Origin: Fasciola hepatica
Lineage: Eukaryota > Platyhelminthes > Trematoda > Plagiorchiida > Fasciolidae
Direction: 5' to 3'
Assembly (NCBI GenBank): GCA_948099385.1
Contig: CANUEZ040000107.1
Location: 5,332,001 to 5,396,000 of the forward strand
DNA length: 64,000 bases
Shown: piece after piece, positions 33,252 through 46,783 of the stretch
Layout: each line of letters starts with the position of its first letter
How positions within the stretch are numbered: the first letter of the stretch is position 1
The notes under the pieces: generated by a model
Seen by the model: the letters and a program-made list of their open reading frames with translations, nothing else
Told to the model about the DNA's origin: nothing
Databases searched by the model: none
Translations under genes and position numbers: made by a program

Positions 33252-33722
33252 TTGAGCCTTCCATGGCCCCAACGTGGTAGGGCCTCCCCCGGTGCCTTGT
33301 TAAGTCTTAATGTGACCCTTGGGACTACACGATCACTTTTGCCCAGTGGCTCTTCCAGGCTTACTTCTCCAAAGTCCCGGTGGTCCCAAGTTACTGTTAG
33401 ATCAAGCAGAGAAGGTAGCTTCCCAACTCTGTGTCTGGTTGCCTGAGTAACGTTCTGCCTAAAAGCATGCAGCTGGACACACTGCAGAAACCTGTTCCCG
33501 TTGTCCCCTTGGTGCGATCTCGTTTCCCCAGTTGACTTCCGGCAGGTTGAGATCCCCTGACAAGGCCTTCTCCTTTGTCCCAGCCAGCCCTGCTTCTAGC
33601 ATCTGCGAAAGCTCGACGTCTGCCTCATCTGTCGCTAGCAACGCACGCTGTCTCCACCTCGATCCTGATAAGGCAGGGCTTGGCTCGTGCACTACCAGGG
33701 AGTAATTTGAGTGGAGCCTCAC
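33252..33722 (-). mobile_element. CR1-like LINE endonuclease fragment
   Basis: The minus frame from 33,722 reads ATDEADVELSQMLEAGLAGT and ALSGDLNLPEVNWGNEIAPR, the GDxN block of the endonuclease. Shifted frames then give WEATFSA-like and GKSDH-like remnants (SHKD region near 33,340). It is isolated: no RT follows on the same strand, so it is a rearranged fragment. Confidence 0.65.
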
Positions 33723-35356
33723 AATGACCTACTTCGGCCAGTATTCGTAGTGCTACTTTGCCCCCTGTGGTTCACTTATATTTATCCTGCCTGTAGACAG
33801 TATAACTCTGAAAGAGCATTTTGTCAGTATCTGGTTTTATACAAGTTTCCGGTCTGGTATCCAGGTATGGCTGAAAATTGTGTTTTCTATTTTGCTCGCA
33901 AAAACCTATAGTGGAAACAGTGTTACTAAGCGTGGTGGGGACTCTTCTTTCTGGTTCGTAGTTTGACAACTTCGGTGTTGTATGCTGGGACTCTACCCGG
34001 TTCTGAGTACGCCCATGGGCGGGGATGGCGCACGGATGAACTTGTAGTGACTACTGTTAATTCCCTGGGGCCGCCAATAGGTCCCCCGCTAGCACTTGCC
34101 TTACAGTTTACCCACGATGCCTTTCATTCTTTGCAAACAACTTGGACACCCTTTGCATGCAGTCCATCTATGGAAGCCTTTCAAAAGGAGTAAATAAGGG
34201 ATAGTCCCACCTGTGCTGCGCTGCACAGCCTGTCTTGTACCATGCAATCGGCCTTGAACCATCAACTTGAGAACCAACTGCATGTGAGCGTCGAATGTTG
34301 CCATGTGTAGGGGCAGGCGCACGTCGAATGATGTTGGGGAGGCAAAATCCCAGTGCGCGGGGACCCCAAGGCGTTTTCTTCTTTTACCTCATTTTATTCA
34401 GCCAGTTCACGATAGATGCATCGGAAAATTTCCAGTTCTTCTCTTGTTCAATTTCGTCTTCGTCTTACGTGGTTTGGGATTTTGTCCGGTTTTGTCTCAT
34501 ACTGAGTTACTGAGTTATCTTTTTCTTCCTTGCTCCTTCTTAACGCTTCATGTACCCTTTTTTGTTCCTTCTTCTTCTTTCCGCAGCTCGCCCCTTCTGC
34601 TTCCCCACATCCCGTTGGGGATTTTCGGAATCATCATTTTTTGCAGCTTCCATATTCCTCATTTTTTATTTTTTTTCGTTACCTTTTTATTTCCTTTCAG
34701 TCCACTTTCTAGTTCAGGGCTCTCCCCCAATTTGATCTTTTGTTTTCATTGTGCATCTAGCAGACCGAAGCTTTCCACGCTGGACACCCTCCATATGCTC
34801 TCCTTCTTCGGGCTTTTCAAGTGTGCTGCTTCAAAGGCCTGGACCACATTACTCAGGCGCCGTGCTCATAGGACATTGAAACTTAATGGGCCGTGGTATT
34901 CTGTGATGTGCCTTGGTGTCCCTCCCGTCTGGTGAAACGTACTACCACGCCTTATCGATCAGGAGGCGGATAGATAGGACTCACGGGAAACACGACCTTT
35001 CCACCCCAACGTTTCGCCGTGCTGGAACACCCGACTATAAAACAATCTCCAGGCGAAACTCATTCATGCCGTCGGCACAAAAAACCAAGCACCCTCTAAT
35101 CACCGCTTTAAGGTTGTACGGAGGGAATTATCCCGAATGCTGGAATTTGGGTTTTGAATGGGGCACCCGGGTACGGCTCGGCTATAAGCCCTTTGAGTGC
35201 CTTTTGAAGGGCTGCTTTCAAGTAGCTTCCACCACAAAAGCTGGCAGCCAGCTCCACGGACTGCAAGCGCGTAACGAGAAACAGTGTTCCCTGACCCTGA
35301 CTCGTGGAAAGTGCCACCCACGCTCTGGAGGGAGAATGTGCTGCAATGGGCGGACA
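33723..35356. other. Unassigned stretch with T/C-rich block
   Basis: 34,370-34,740 is strongly pyrimidine-rich on the plus strand and produces a 210-codon frame of Phe, Leu, Ser and Pro; this is low complexity rather than a credible protein. The remaining parts show no familiar motif. On the minus strand the purine-rich block could belong to a LINE 5' region. Confidence 0.3.
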
Positions 35357-37440
35357 CTAATGTGAAAAGGTGCCAAATGGGGTGTCCCTCGGAGCGTAGG
35401 ATGTCCAGAAGGAGGATAACGTCTGCCTTATCCCTTCGGTGCTACACCGTATAGATTTAGACGGCATAGCCTGACGGGATATTTCAGGCACAACAGCTCT
35501 CGCACGCGCTTTGGGACCGTTCGCTGGAGCCTCTCGATGGTGTTGATGTTTCTTCTGGTTGCTGGTGGGCACGCCTGGATGTTTATCTCCAAGTGCTCTA
35601 TGAATAGGCAGAAACTTTTGGGAATGTTTCAGGCGTGGACTCACCTGGAAGCCTGCCGAGTTGGTCCAATCTGAACGTGGCTCTGCGATCCAGGATGTGC
35701 AGCTTGTAGACTGAGACAGATCATCTGCAGAGATCCTGCCAAGATCCCTTCTCTGAGCAAACGGCTGGAGTACGCTACCTTCCACGGAGCACTCGTTTGC
35801 CTGGTGCTCTCCGCCATGCATTACTTTGCATTTGGTCGAGATAAAAGGGTAGTTGTTGCAGACGGACCATTAGAACAGGCTGTCAAGATCAGCTCGTAAA
35901 ACATCTTTATCCACTGCCGTTCAAATCCCTTGGCTGATCCTCACGTTGTTGGCCTACAATAGCATACTTAACTGTTTCCTCGGAGGGAGATCGTCAAAAA
36001 AGACCGCAAATAACCTAGGTTCGTGCATGAACCCCAGAGTTACTCATCTGTGTGCTTGATCGCTGTCGGATGGTGTTCCTTTCACTCTGGCCCTGAATAT
36101 CCCGTCGATCGTGCAGTCGGATCCCCTAATGACCCCAATTTCAGGAAACTTTGCTGCCGGTCCCTCTAGGAGTGAGTGGCAAACACGATCAAAGCCTTAG
36201 AGAAATCTGGGAGTAAGGCTTCCGTTTGGACCCCATTGTCTGTCTCTCGAAAGTACCACTCCATTATTTCTACTGGGTTGTTTGTTGCCATCGTCAAAGA
36301 ACAGACAGATAAAGTCATCGACCAAGCCTTCTCTGACCCTGGAGACTAAGGAGGACAGAGCCACAGGGAGACACCTTTACTGTACTTTCCTGCAGCCGGC
36401 CTTTAATAACGGCGATATCATATAAGATTTCCACTCATCAGGAAACCTCTCTACTCTCGTAGAATGGTTGAAAAGGTTTGAGAATGAGAAGGAAAATTGC
36501 TGCGCACATTGCTTCAGTGGCAGCGATGAAACTTCATCCAACCCTAGCCATTTTCGGGACCGAAAGCTGCTGAGCTTTCGTTGGATTTGTTTAGGTTAGA
36601 AAACCGGTGATGCCGCACCTAACGATTTACCTCGAGTCGCTGTGGCCGAGTTATTGTCACTTGCTTGGTTCGGCTGTTCTGGGGCAAAAACTGAAGAGAA
36701 GTACTAGGCCAAGTCATTTGAAGCCTCTTTGTTGCTTCCCGCCGTCTGATATTACAGGCCTGGCCTATGTTGCTGTACATATGCTGTTATGGAAGCCTCT
36801 GGGATCCGCTACCAACTTGCCCAGGTACAGCCTGTGATACCTAGAAGTATACTTCTTGCTTTATGCTTTAAAGTGGTTCCGGATGTGGATGCATTTGGTA
36901 TAATCCCTCGAGCTTTGAGCCGATCAGTGCCTATCCCCTGTAACTTTCTTTTTCTTTAGAGTTTTCAGCTTGCGGCGCAAACTTTCAGCTTGGGTCCCAG
37001 GGTCCCGCCTGGCTTTCTTGGTGCAAGTCTTCCTCTAACCTCGGTTGAAATTACCCTCACGCTATTCTAGTGTGCGTTAGCACAGAGCAGGTCTCATTTG
37101 GTGGCGCCTTGAGCCCTGGGCAAGGCTGTCTTGTGTACCAACCTGAAACTGGTGACCCCGTGTACATCGAGCCTAAACGGCCCTAAACCGCTAGCTGACC
37201 AATCACGCGTGATTCTTTGGCGAATACCCAACCCGGCGTTGATGGAATAGAAGTGTGGGTTGCTTCACATGCTCACACCAGCCTAGGCTGATTGTTGTAT
37301 CGAAAAAAGCTGAAGTTATGCACACGCGGCCGGCATGGGAGGACTTGGTGTAAAGGCAGAAATCAGGCAGGTTGATCGACCCATCGCAGGCGCGTAGCCA
37401 TGTTTCTGTGACCCCAAGTAGAGCAATGCTTATAGCACGC
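35357..37440 (-). mobile_element. CR1-like LINE fragment: endonuclease remnant, RT, C-terminus
   Basis: From 37,430 down: ALLGVTETWLRACDGSINLP (endonuclease TETWL block), NKQVTITRPQRLEV near 36,640 (linker before RT), EWKSYMISPL near 36,430, a worn RT core, PFISTKCKVMHGGEHQANEC near 35,830, QRRDLGRISADDLSQSTSC, and a shifted C-terminal stretch to 35,357 ending in EGIRQTLSSF. KCKVMH followed by a DLGV-type block is standard for the part after the catalytic box. The box itself is not readable. Dead, internally damaged copy. Confidence 0.7.
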
Positions 37441-40400
37441 TAGATTTTAGTTCTTTTCAGCTTGTACAGAACGAAAGTGGCCCAGATTAATCGTGTTATC
37501 ATATCGTTGTGTTATTGGCGGGTTCCTTTGGTCATAAAACCGGGTGTTGAATGCTTCGTCCGAAGGGCAGAATTTGCTGGGCAGTGTCACCTTCACAGGG
37601 GTAACTCTGCAAGCACAACGTGCGTGAACACGCATCTGATACACCAGACGTTGTCAGCAGCCTCGTGGCGTAGAGTTAATAATAATTACTCTTCGTAATT
37701 AGGGTTTGTTCTTCTGCCTTCTGTTTAGTTACTTACTAGTAGCAAGTACATGCGTCGTGAACCCGAGAATTTCGTAATCCGTTTTCTCTGTTTCTAAGGT
37801 ATCACATCAGTTTATACTCGAGTTACTTGGTGCTTATTACATGAACACTTCACATATTTATTCATGACCTTGTTTTCCCCAAAGATTTACGCTTCTACTG
37901 TTACACAACCTTTCTGAGTGTTTCATTTGTACTGCCGAGCCGAGGCTTGAGCTCCTAGTCTTAGCGTTTCTGTCAGTGCACTCCACCATTGGCAGACACA
38001 TGCCAACGGCATCAACAGATGTAGTGCCGGATTCGCCCATTCACGTCGGTACGTGCTCCTGTTTACTCCACAGATAGCTTATTTGCACTTATTTGTTAAT
38101 GACACTTTTTACCATTGCAACCACCGTCCAGTTCTCGCGTTTGTGATTGATTTATTGATTCGTGAAGGTAAAGGTTCTCGATTTATTGATTGTACCGCAA
38201 CCGAACTGCGCTATAGTTTCGTTCAGCTGCCTGCCAAATGAACCGTTTTTATTTTCTGCGCTGTCCCGATTTTTGGAAGCTCACTGCCCATTGTTCTTGG
38301 TTTCTCACCTGGCTGTAAGCCTTTTATTTGCTGTTTAATTATGCTTATTGTATTCTTTAGCACCACAAATCATCGATAAACACGGTTATTCAATCGGAAT
38401 TTGTTCTGATGCCCGTAATCGTGTTCTGCCCATGTCGTGTATGTAGCTTTTGAGACTAAGTCGCTGCTAGATTCACAGCCACGGACATCAATATAGTCGC
38501 AACTGTAACGCGAAAAGGTAGCTTTATTCCTCCAAATGTTCGCAAATTCAACTGGATGATCAAAGGCTCTTTGTTGCATAGCGTGCCGATTGCGCACTGT
38601 CAGACTCTCTGTCCGTCTAACCAGTGGCGTTGCTTTAAGGAACCAACAGAAGTGCTCAAAAATAAGCGTAAAATTTGGACAGTTCTTGCTACTCCTCTCA
38701 CTTTACTGGATTCTGACACTCAAGAAGCACTTCCTAAGCACTGGTTAACTCAAAGCATATAAACGCTTCAAGTGAACAGGGGTAACACAAGTTACTAGGT
38801 TTTCAAAGTTTGTTGAAATGTATTCATACAAATGTGTGGACTTTATTCGTTTAGGAAGATAATTAAAAATGGTCAAGGTCCGCACTTTGTACTTTTTCGC
38901 CGACTTGATACGGACTCTATGGAAACATGAACATGATTATTATTAGGTGCATCTTACTTGCCCGCATCACTGTTAGCCTACTGTTGTTGGTTGCAGCTCC
39001 GTGCAGCCATTCACGAATGGCAAGCAATAACTTGTCTTCCCGGACGTCTGCGAAAAAAATTCTTTGGAATTCCTAATCCAAAAGGTTTTTCCTTTTATGT
39101 GGGCCCTGCCTTATGCACGAGTCATCGATCCAGTGAACTCTTACAAAATCCGCGTTATCCGTGTGCTCCTGAGTGGATCATCAAGTCCGCCATGTTAGTA
39201 CCGATTAGCCGACGTGGTACTTGGTGCACAAACTTGTGCTCCTTGCCACCAAGGCCTGAAAGGTGTAGGTCGTCGTTAAGATATTGTTGTAAATTGAATT
39301 TACCGGTAGTACCATTTCCTCCGATGTAACCATGGTAATTTCAGCCCAAAACAGTTGGTCCGGAGGGGTCACTGGTAATCCTGTTCCATCGGACCTTCAG
39401 TGTAGTACTTAACAGGAAGTCACCCTCTCTGTATATCTACAATCATTTTTTGTTACGCTTATGTCTCGTGCAAAATACCTCGCGTCGTACTGCCCCCCAC
39501 CGCCTTTCATATAAGTGTCGTCTTTATCGAACGAGTTTGAGCGCAGTAATTACTAATACACTTATTGTATGCGCATTTGTCCAGTTGTTTTGAACGGGTA
39601 AACAACGAAGGTGAATGTGTTTTACTCACGAATGCTAGACCAGGACGCTTACAAGAGCGAGAAGTTTTCCCCAGAAGATTATCTAAATATAAAGGAAGGC
39701 GAAAATCGGTAACCCATCACGTGTGGGCTCTTTCGTTCCCAGCTGGAGATGTAGCAACTACACACAATCAAACTTGTCACTGTGAAGGGATCTTTGGGTC
39801 CTTGATAACAAGTCATACGTGTGTCGATCCAATCTGCATTTTTATGCCTACTGGCATCTGTGGCTTATGTACTAAAATGAGAAAAAGTATATCATAAGCT
39901 CGCTTTTCGATGGCGCGGACTCGCAAGGTGCACTCGTTTGACGCCCTAATTTATCCGAACCAGCAAATGAATTCAGAAGAAAGATAAATACTCGATCTAG
40001 AAAAAGGTGAAAACTGTTGAGAACCAAAAGTTACCAAAATTCTATTTACCATTAAAACGTTACCGGTTGATCCGCATTGTCTTCATCCTCTGCTGAGAAG
40101 CGATGAGGCTTTTCCTTGATTTGGATCAGCTGCTTAGAATTATGCGCTTACCGTTTTCGCTTGCGTGGGAGACCCAGTGGATAGTCGCGTCAATGGAGGA
40201 GAGGCTATCTTCCTCTTATATCCTCCGAACTTTCCAGGCGTGTTCGAAAGTCCCCAAAGATCGAAGCATATAGTTGGTTAGGATAGTACCATAAGTGGCC
40301 AACTCACACGTGTTGGCTCTCCAACGGATAAAGCCGTAGTTGGCATCCACCGGAACTGAAGCGTATGTCCTTACCAGTCGATGGAGACAGCCACCAACCA

Positions 40401-40569
40401 GATTGGGCACACATGCCAACTCTTTGTCATCTGACACCCAGTAGCATCTAACAATGCACGGACTGTCCTTCTCAATAATGTGAGGTTAGACCACGGAAAA
40501 CATCTAAAGTATTCTTAGAACACCTGCAAAACGTACTAATGGTTTTTGAGTTGATTTACTGGAAGATTT
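37441..40569. other. Low-repeat stretch, no confirmed gene
   Basis: No transposon motif. One frame (38,958-39,329, plus) contains a segment after the acceptor TTGTTGGTTGCAG at 38,996, in phase 0, reading LRAAIHEWQAITCLPGRLRK then KFFGIPNPKGFSFYV. Donors at 39,084 (GTTTTT) or about 39,262 (GTGTAG) are weak and the protein is not recognised, so no exon is called. A second frame at 39,565-39,897 has nothing distinctive. Confidence 0.3.
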
Positions 40570-41430
40570 TCAGACATCTTTTATTGAACGCAGCCTTGGA
40601 ATGTAGTATCTTCCGTGAGCTTCCTCGTTGGATATTCGTTTGTATTCGGTGTCACCTAGCGTACAGATAAGGATATCCGGCCATAGATTTCCGAAGTGAA
40701 AAATAGACAGCTGCTTGGAGGCCACAGGAGAACAAAAGAAATTATCTATGAAATAAAATTTTACAAGCAATGGAGCTATAGCCACTTCCAATTTCTTCGA
40801 TATCAGAGATGAACGATGGGGTCACTCTAATGATACCTGCCTTATCCGAGCAACTCTTACTTAAAAAGTTTCTTTTCCTCGAGGGAATTTTCTCTGAACT
40901 TCTAACTTCAGACTGAAAACCGACTGTGATAGTTCCGCGATTCATTCTTTTTACAGTATACAAATAAGTCTCCCATGGGAAGGCACTAAGTATATCCATT
41001 TTTCCGTGATCATGGACATCGTTTACCAAGTGTTCCAATGAATGCACGTTCAATAACATTTCCTTCAACCCAAACAACAGTCTCTGTTTGCACACTAAGG
41101 AAAATAATAACTCATTGGCTGATTTAACACTTTCGCTGCCGTGAAAAGCGCAAAAAGAAATTGATTGCTACCAATAAATGAAGAAATCGCTCACAAACTG
41201 TGTGCTATATTACCCTTCAGCACAACCATCCCTAAATACGATAAAAACTGGTCATACTCTACGGCTTTCACAATCGTTGCTCCTTCCAGCCACTGTATTC
41301 CCAGCAGAATTCGCAGGGTGGTGAACGACGCAGCTGTAATAGGCTTTTGTTTACCCGATCTATTTGACTTCTACGCAGAAGATTTCTACTGGAAACTGGA
41401 GAGTCCACCCATACTTTGATGGGTGGGAAG
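40570..41430 (-). mobile_element. CACTA/EnSpm-like transposase C-terminal relic
   Basis: Minus-strand frames give VKAVEYDQFLSYLGMVVLKG near 41,250. After a frame change come ISFCAFHGSES and CKQRLLFGLKEMLLNVHSLE, then HLVNDVHDHGKMDILSAFPW and ETYLYTVKRM (41,095-40,930). The succession EYxxFLxYLGxVVLK, NVHxLxHLxxDV, GxxDxxSAFPFExYLxxLKR recalls the C-terminal region of CACTA-type transposases found in animal genomes, where it resembles the DUF4218 segment of plant TNP2. The catalytic core upstream was not found and no terminal inverted repeats were identified. Family assignment is from memory of the motif and is moderate. Confidence 0.45.
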
Positions 41431-44400
41431 ACCAAACTAGGACAAACAGTGCGTATAGTATGTAGGGAAGTCTTTCACGATACCTACGGTAAGTGTTACA
41501 AGGGGAAAAGTTGTCAAATGCAGACCGCGGAAAATTTGGTCATATATTAAAGGTGAACCAACTTCCGGAAAAGTTACTTTCTGTCTGAAATACTCACCCT
41601 CCTAAGCTTACTTGTCACAGCTAGAATAACCGGGGTGCGACTTCGTTTGTTTCATAACACAGTGCCCCGGCTGGTTGTACATTACCGAAGCTTTTTCTAG
41701 GCAGAAGTTTCTTCCCTGTAAGCTCGAGCCATTGTTGCACAAATATCACCGTTCCTGCTCAGTGTCCTTCATGGAGATACCGACATCACTTGGTTGTTTT
41801 GGTCCAATTTTGACCCCGACTATGAACGGAATCATTGTTCTGAGAGGATAGAGGACCCGACCGGGAATGGTCCAAATACTAATTTCACACGATCCGAAAA
41901 GATGCATGACGTCAACGGGCAAGAGAACTGTTAGGCTGGTAGGTTGAGTAAGATTTGCATTTTGGTAGTAGCTTATCAGGCGTAGCCAGTGAACCGGTAC
42001 GATGGTACATTCCAGAGTGTACCTCTGTTTGCCGTCGAAAGGGATATTCCTACCAGGTTCCTTGTGTTTCCCGGTAATTTAGGCAAATGTTTTTTAATTC
42101 AACTGATAAACAAGTCGATGAAAGCCATCAAAGTGCGGCCTTTCAAGAAAATAAGAACGTGAGTGGGAAGAAAGGGTCGTATCTTGTATAATTAAGGAAG
42201 TGACTGAAACAAATGAGTTCTCAGCCAACGCCTACGAGATATCGCTGACGATAACTACAAACGGTCGTCATGAGTGGAGTCTGTTGTACTGATGCGTGTA
42301 TAACAGTGATCAGGCCACTGACGGTGAGGCGTTTCTGCCCCCGGTATTCGATGTGGCCCAACCTGTCCAATTTGCGACCGTCTAGCAAGGAACGTTTGAA
42401 GTGAAAGCCGTCCACTGAGAGATTGGACCCAGTCATTCCATATTTTTCAGAAACAGCGTTATGCTGCATGGAATACATAATATCTCATATTATTCTGATT
42501 GGTCAATAGGGCTCTTCCAACAACGGCCAATAGAATTAGAACCAATATGAATGACTCCCCATAAGGGTGAGAGCAGTAATGTCCCGTGTCTTGACTTGCG
42601 AGTCTTTTGTGCAAGCCGCACAGTTGTACCTCTGATATTCATGTCTGAGAATGAATGCGTGGAAGACGAACAAAGAGGCCCATGTCATAATCTTATGACC
42701 AGGGAACTTCTCTGGGTTGAACACAAATCTCTGCCGCGGGGGCAAAGTGTTATGTGTTCTCCACTACTGATAAGACGAGGCTAGCTCAGTCTTTTATCCC
42801 ATGTGATTCATGTGCAATTCTCGCAGCCGGAATGAGTCAGCCAAGCAAGGACTACTGTGGCAGCCGCCGCAGGGACTGTGCGGGTACGGAATAGTACCAA
42901 GGCGGTGTCTCCCATCATGCATCCTTCACCCCTTACAACTTAAACCCCAGACCCTGTGAGCTCGGGCACAGAACGGATCTAAGTGAATGCCTCATGGCGC
43001 GTAGGCCACCCGACATCTGTGAACGTGCGCCTCCCTAAACCTGGGTGCTTTCCTGACGGCGTTAACCGTCTACACACAACGCCGATAGCTTCCGTTGCGC
43101 ATCGAAATGACAGATATGCCACAGACTTCGCGACCCAAAAAAGCGCAACCGTCCGAGCTCGTCCCATACCCTGTAACATTTCGCAATCCTCAGCCTTTCA
43201 ATCTCTAACAACTTGGGCTTTACTCCGTAGATAGTAGCAACGGGCAAACCCGCATATGATGCCGGGGTGAATGGAGCGTTCAGACAAGTTCTGCGAAAAA
43301 ATCCGTCGGCCAGAAACGACGCCTGTTTGTGAGCGCACTGTTATGGTTGCTATCACGGCATCAGGGGTTTCAAGTTATTTTTTTAATCCCCACTCTCACA
43401 CAGATGACGGAAACCGATATATCACAGCTAGCGACTGTTTTGCCGCATTCCACCTATTTTACGTTGTCTGTAATGGAACACGTGGCCATGGCCCTCAGGA
43501 ACAGACAAAGGTGCGCATCCGGCGTAACTCCGCTCCAGCTCCCATTAGCACACTGGATCACGACGGAAACGGTTACAGGGAGATATTACCGGCCGTATGA
43601 TTCACCGAATGGTTATACTTTGACATGGTTGTCATATTTTGGAGCGGTTAATACCTTATCTAATTTATCTGCTGGACTTTCCACAATATGAACTATTGTT
43701 TCCACTAGACACTAGGATGACATTTGGTGACGATCATCGGACTTTCCCAATTTGTTACTTCTCTAAAGCAACAATGAAAAGCTCTCTAATGGTTGCTCGT
43801 AACATGGTGTTTATGTTACACTGTTCTCTTAAAGATTATAAAACAATTTTGTTCTCCATCACAGGTATTTTGGCCAGCAGCATTATTAGTGCAAACGGTA
43901 TTCAACAAAATGTTGCCCGGATTGAAAAGGATGACATGACATCCCGTGTCGCGCACCACTTAGGTGAAATAGGTATGACAAACCAGGATAAAGCCAGGAA
44001 AAATAAACAACCGGGGTTGGACGGTTACAAAGCGTGATAAACATGTCACTGGGTCCTTCGAACTTGGCTCCGTTTTCACTGGATTATATCAAGCAAAACC
44101 TATGTTTTTCTTTATTATGTTATAGTTTTTTGTTATCGTGTAAAGTTCGAGGTGGTTTGTGTTTTTGAAGCTGTTTCCAATTGCTAGGTGAAACACGGGT
44201 TTCCTGTAAACTTAGAACCCACATGTGGATTCAAGTGTTAACACGTCAAAGAAACAAAGTTTGTTAGCTCCTATATGCACTTTCGACAATACTGACTCTC
44301 GGGGTGACGGTATGAGAAAAACTGTGATATTGGATAAGCAAATATTTATTAGCCAATTTAGATGGTGCTAAATTCACATTCCATTAACTAACTAGAACAC

Positions 44401-46257
44401 TTGGTGCCTTGTTTGACAACAACAACAATCAAAAAGCGTGTTGTTGAATTCCTGTGTTAACACAAGAAGCTGTGGCTCCTTGCAACTATAATTACAAAGG
44501 CGTCAAAAGTAGCCTTCGACTGTTTCCGCAACCATGGACTATCACGTGCCTTTTTTGGGGGTAATCGATGGAACCGTCTGATACTTTTGCAAGATGGTCC
44601 CAATGGTGTGGGTCAAGCACGATTGATGAAAGCGGTACTGGAATGCGAATGTCGGTTTTAGTGAATTTTCACACCTTTTGGATAAAAACGCTCATGGCGA
44701 TTGAGGAACATAAGGAGCAGTTATTCGGAGACTCCATTCATTTAAGTTTTCAAGCAACCAACCGGTAGTCTACCTTAAGGTTAGTTACAACGAAGCTTTT
44801 TGGAGAATTGAAAATTCTTTTAACAAAGCTTAAGGAAATACGGCTGCTCAAAGTTTGACTGTACAAAGGAGCACTGAATTCTTGTTACTTATCAGCAAGG
44901 AAGATTATCTCAGAGGTAAAAATAGGATAACACAACTTTTTGACCAATATCAAGGAATGCATCTACCGGCTGTTTATAAATTTATCAACTGCATAAAATC
45001 GGCGTAAGCAGATGCAATTCATAATAATACACACCATAATCATGTCACCATTTGCTCTGGCGATACGTGGGAACCGGGTGAACTCCATGAGAAACGTTAA
45101 AAATGACTTTTGTGAGCTAAGTTTGCTGTTTAGCAAGATGACAGTCACTGGTCCCATATTTTGTTTCACGAATTTAACGGTTACTTAATGCCGATTATAC
45201 ATATTCAGTGGTAAGGGAACCTTAGGAACGAGGCGACTATGTGCAAGTCTGAAGTTGTCTGCATGCAGCAGGCTTTTTGTGATTTGCTCCCTCAAAAAAT
45301 GTCATTTGGTATAAAGCAGTTACGTTTTCAAGTAGTTCTTGTATTGGCAAACTGCAAGGTCATTCAGTTTTGCTGCTCACATGTTGATCCCCCTGCCGAT
45401 GAACCATAGTAGTGAGCGGTACACTTCTCAGGTTATCAACGAAATGTTTACGCTCAACTAATAGCAATAGTAAGTCACATTTAGTCACTCGTCTTTAATT
45501 TTATTAAAATTACCTGGCTCCTGAGAAATCATATTTCTTTAGGTGGTACCCACCTGTAAGGCGTCTGTTGATTTTGGGTTTCTTATTGATAGTGAAATCC
45601 CGCGGCACAACAAGCATGTGAAACCTATGAGTACCCTCTTCTAGAGCTATTTTAGATTTGTCGTCTTGTAACTGCCTGTGTAATATTTATTGGGGAATTG
45701 CCGGGAAGGAAAGATTTAACTTGCCTCCCATTGATAAAATATTTCACTGTATTATCAGATTTGCTTTCAGGCATAATTCCCCGCAGTGAAGACAGTATTC
45801 TTTGCAATCGGATCCTATTCACACGTTCTACTGGGTGCCTGTATTTTCCTGACACTTCATCTTGTCACATATCGCTTAGGGTTTCTAACACATTGCTTGC
45901 CAGAATTCTGTCTCACGTCCATGTTGATGAGGGCGCCGATTATTAAAAGCTCATGTTACGACGAGCGTGGGGAATTCACAGCCAATTGCAGGACCAAGCA
46001 CCAAAGACATGTTGATCACGAACTAAGGGGTGTATCGGCTGGCCGATAGCTGCCAGCCCGTACATGTGAACAGACATCTGTTCGTGGCGGCTCCACCAAA
46101 CTGTTTCAGTGTGAAGTGACGTGAACCTACGAGCTGGTTTGCGAAAGTAAACAGCCGAGCCACTCATAAGTTGATCAGGTCAAAGCCAATCATTATGTGG
46201 TAATACCCAATCATGCCTCTGGTTCCCGGACTGCGACAGTAACAAAGCTGACGCTGC
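41431..46257. other. Low-repeat stretch, no confirmed gene
   Basis: No retroelement motif. A possible exon lies at 43,865-43,972 (plus): acceptor TTGTTCTCCATCACAG, open frame with TGILASSIISANGIQQNV and ARIEKDDMTSRVAHHLG, donor GTATGA. It is phase 1 at its start and the protein is unknown, so it is not called. Minus frames at 42,221-42,745 and 45,652-45,855 are open but undistinguished; the first could be an upstream part of the transposase relic. Confidence 0.25.
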
Positions 46258-46783
46258 TGTGGGTATCTGAACATTTCCGATTTTTCCATGATTCTCAGCG
46301 TCCTTGGTGCAACACTCCTTTGTTGTACCGACGTTTCATTGTAAAACAAACATACAATTTTTGAACATCACCGCGCAATACAAAAGGTTGTCAATAAACC
46401 CTTCATTCAAGCACGGTCTCATCTTCTGATTTGGAGTGTCTTGGAATTGTATCGGTCGGAACTAACTGTGGGAAACAAAACATTTTAGAAGCTTCCACGG
46501 CGTCACTCGGTACTTCGCTCAATGCAATCCAGTTCTGTTCAACGAATGGCTGTCAGACCGAAGTAAACTGAAGATATTGGCAAATATTGGCTCTTTGGCG
46601 CTCATTTCCTGATCACAAGAACAGCTAGCAACTGTGAGTTTGTGTCACACTTTTTGTTTCATTTAATTTTTTCTAATGTACATTCTTTTTTGGCCTTTTA
46701 TCACGACACACTACTCCGCCCATCTTGGTTTGCTAGTGTCGTCTTAGATATTGTTGACATTAATTTAGTGAAACATATAGACA
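46258..46783 (-). repeat. Dispersed repeat R2, second copy
   Basis: 46,308-46,783 equals 28,545-29,020 except for one A/G difference. The preceding 50 bp (from TGTGGGTATC) corresponds to the left edge of the first copy at about 75-80% identity. No target duplication was recognised here, and no LINE surrounds it. Confidence 0.85.

Noticed and set aside
34303..34935. 210-codon plus-strand ORF
   Set aside because: It results from a pyrimidine-rich block; composition is almost entirely Phe, Leu, Ser and Pro, and there is no splice or motif support.
35780..35830. CKVMHGGEHQANEC read as a CCHC zinc knuckle with one ligand changed
   Set aside because: KCKVMH followed by a DLGV-type block is the usual LINE RT segment after the catalytic box, and RT blocks precede it on the same strand.
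43865..43972. Possible exon with acceptor, open frame and GTATGA donor
   Set aside because: No partner exon, no recognised protein and a weak donor; left as a remark only.
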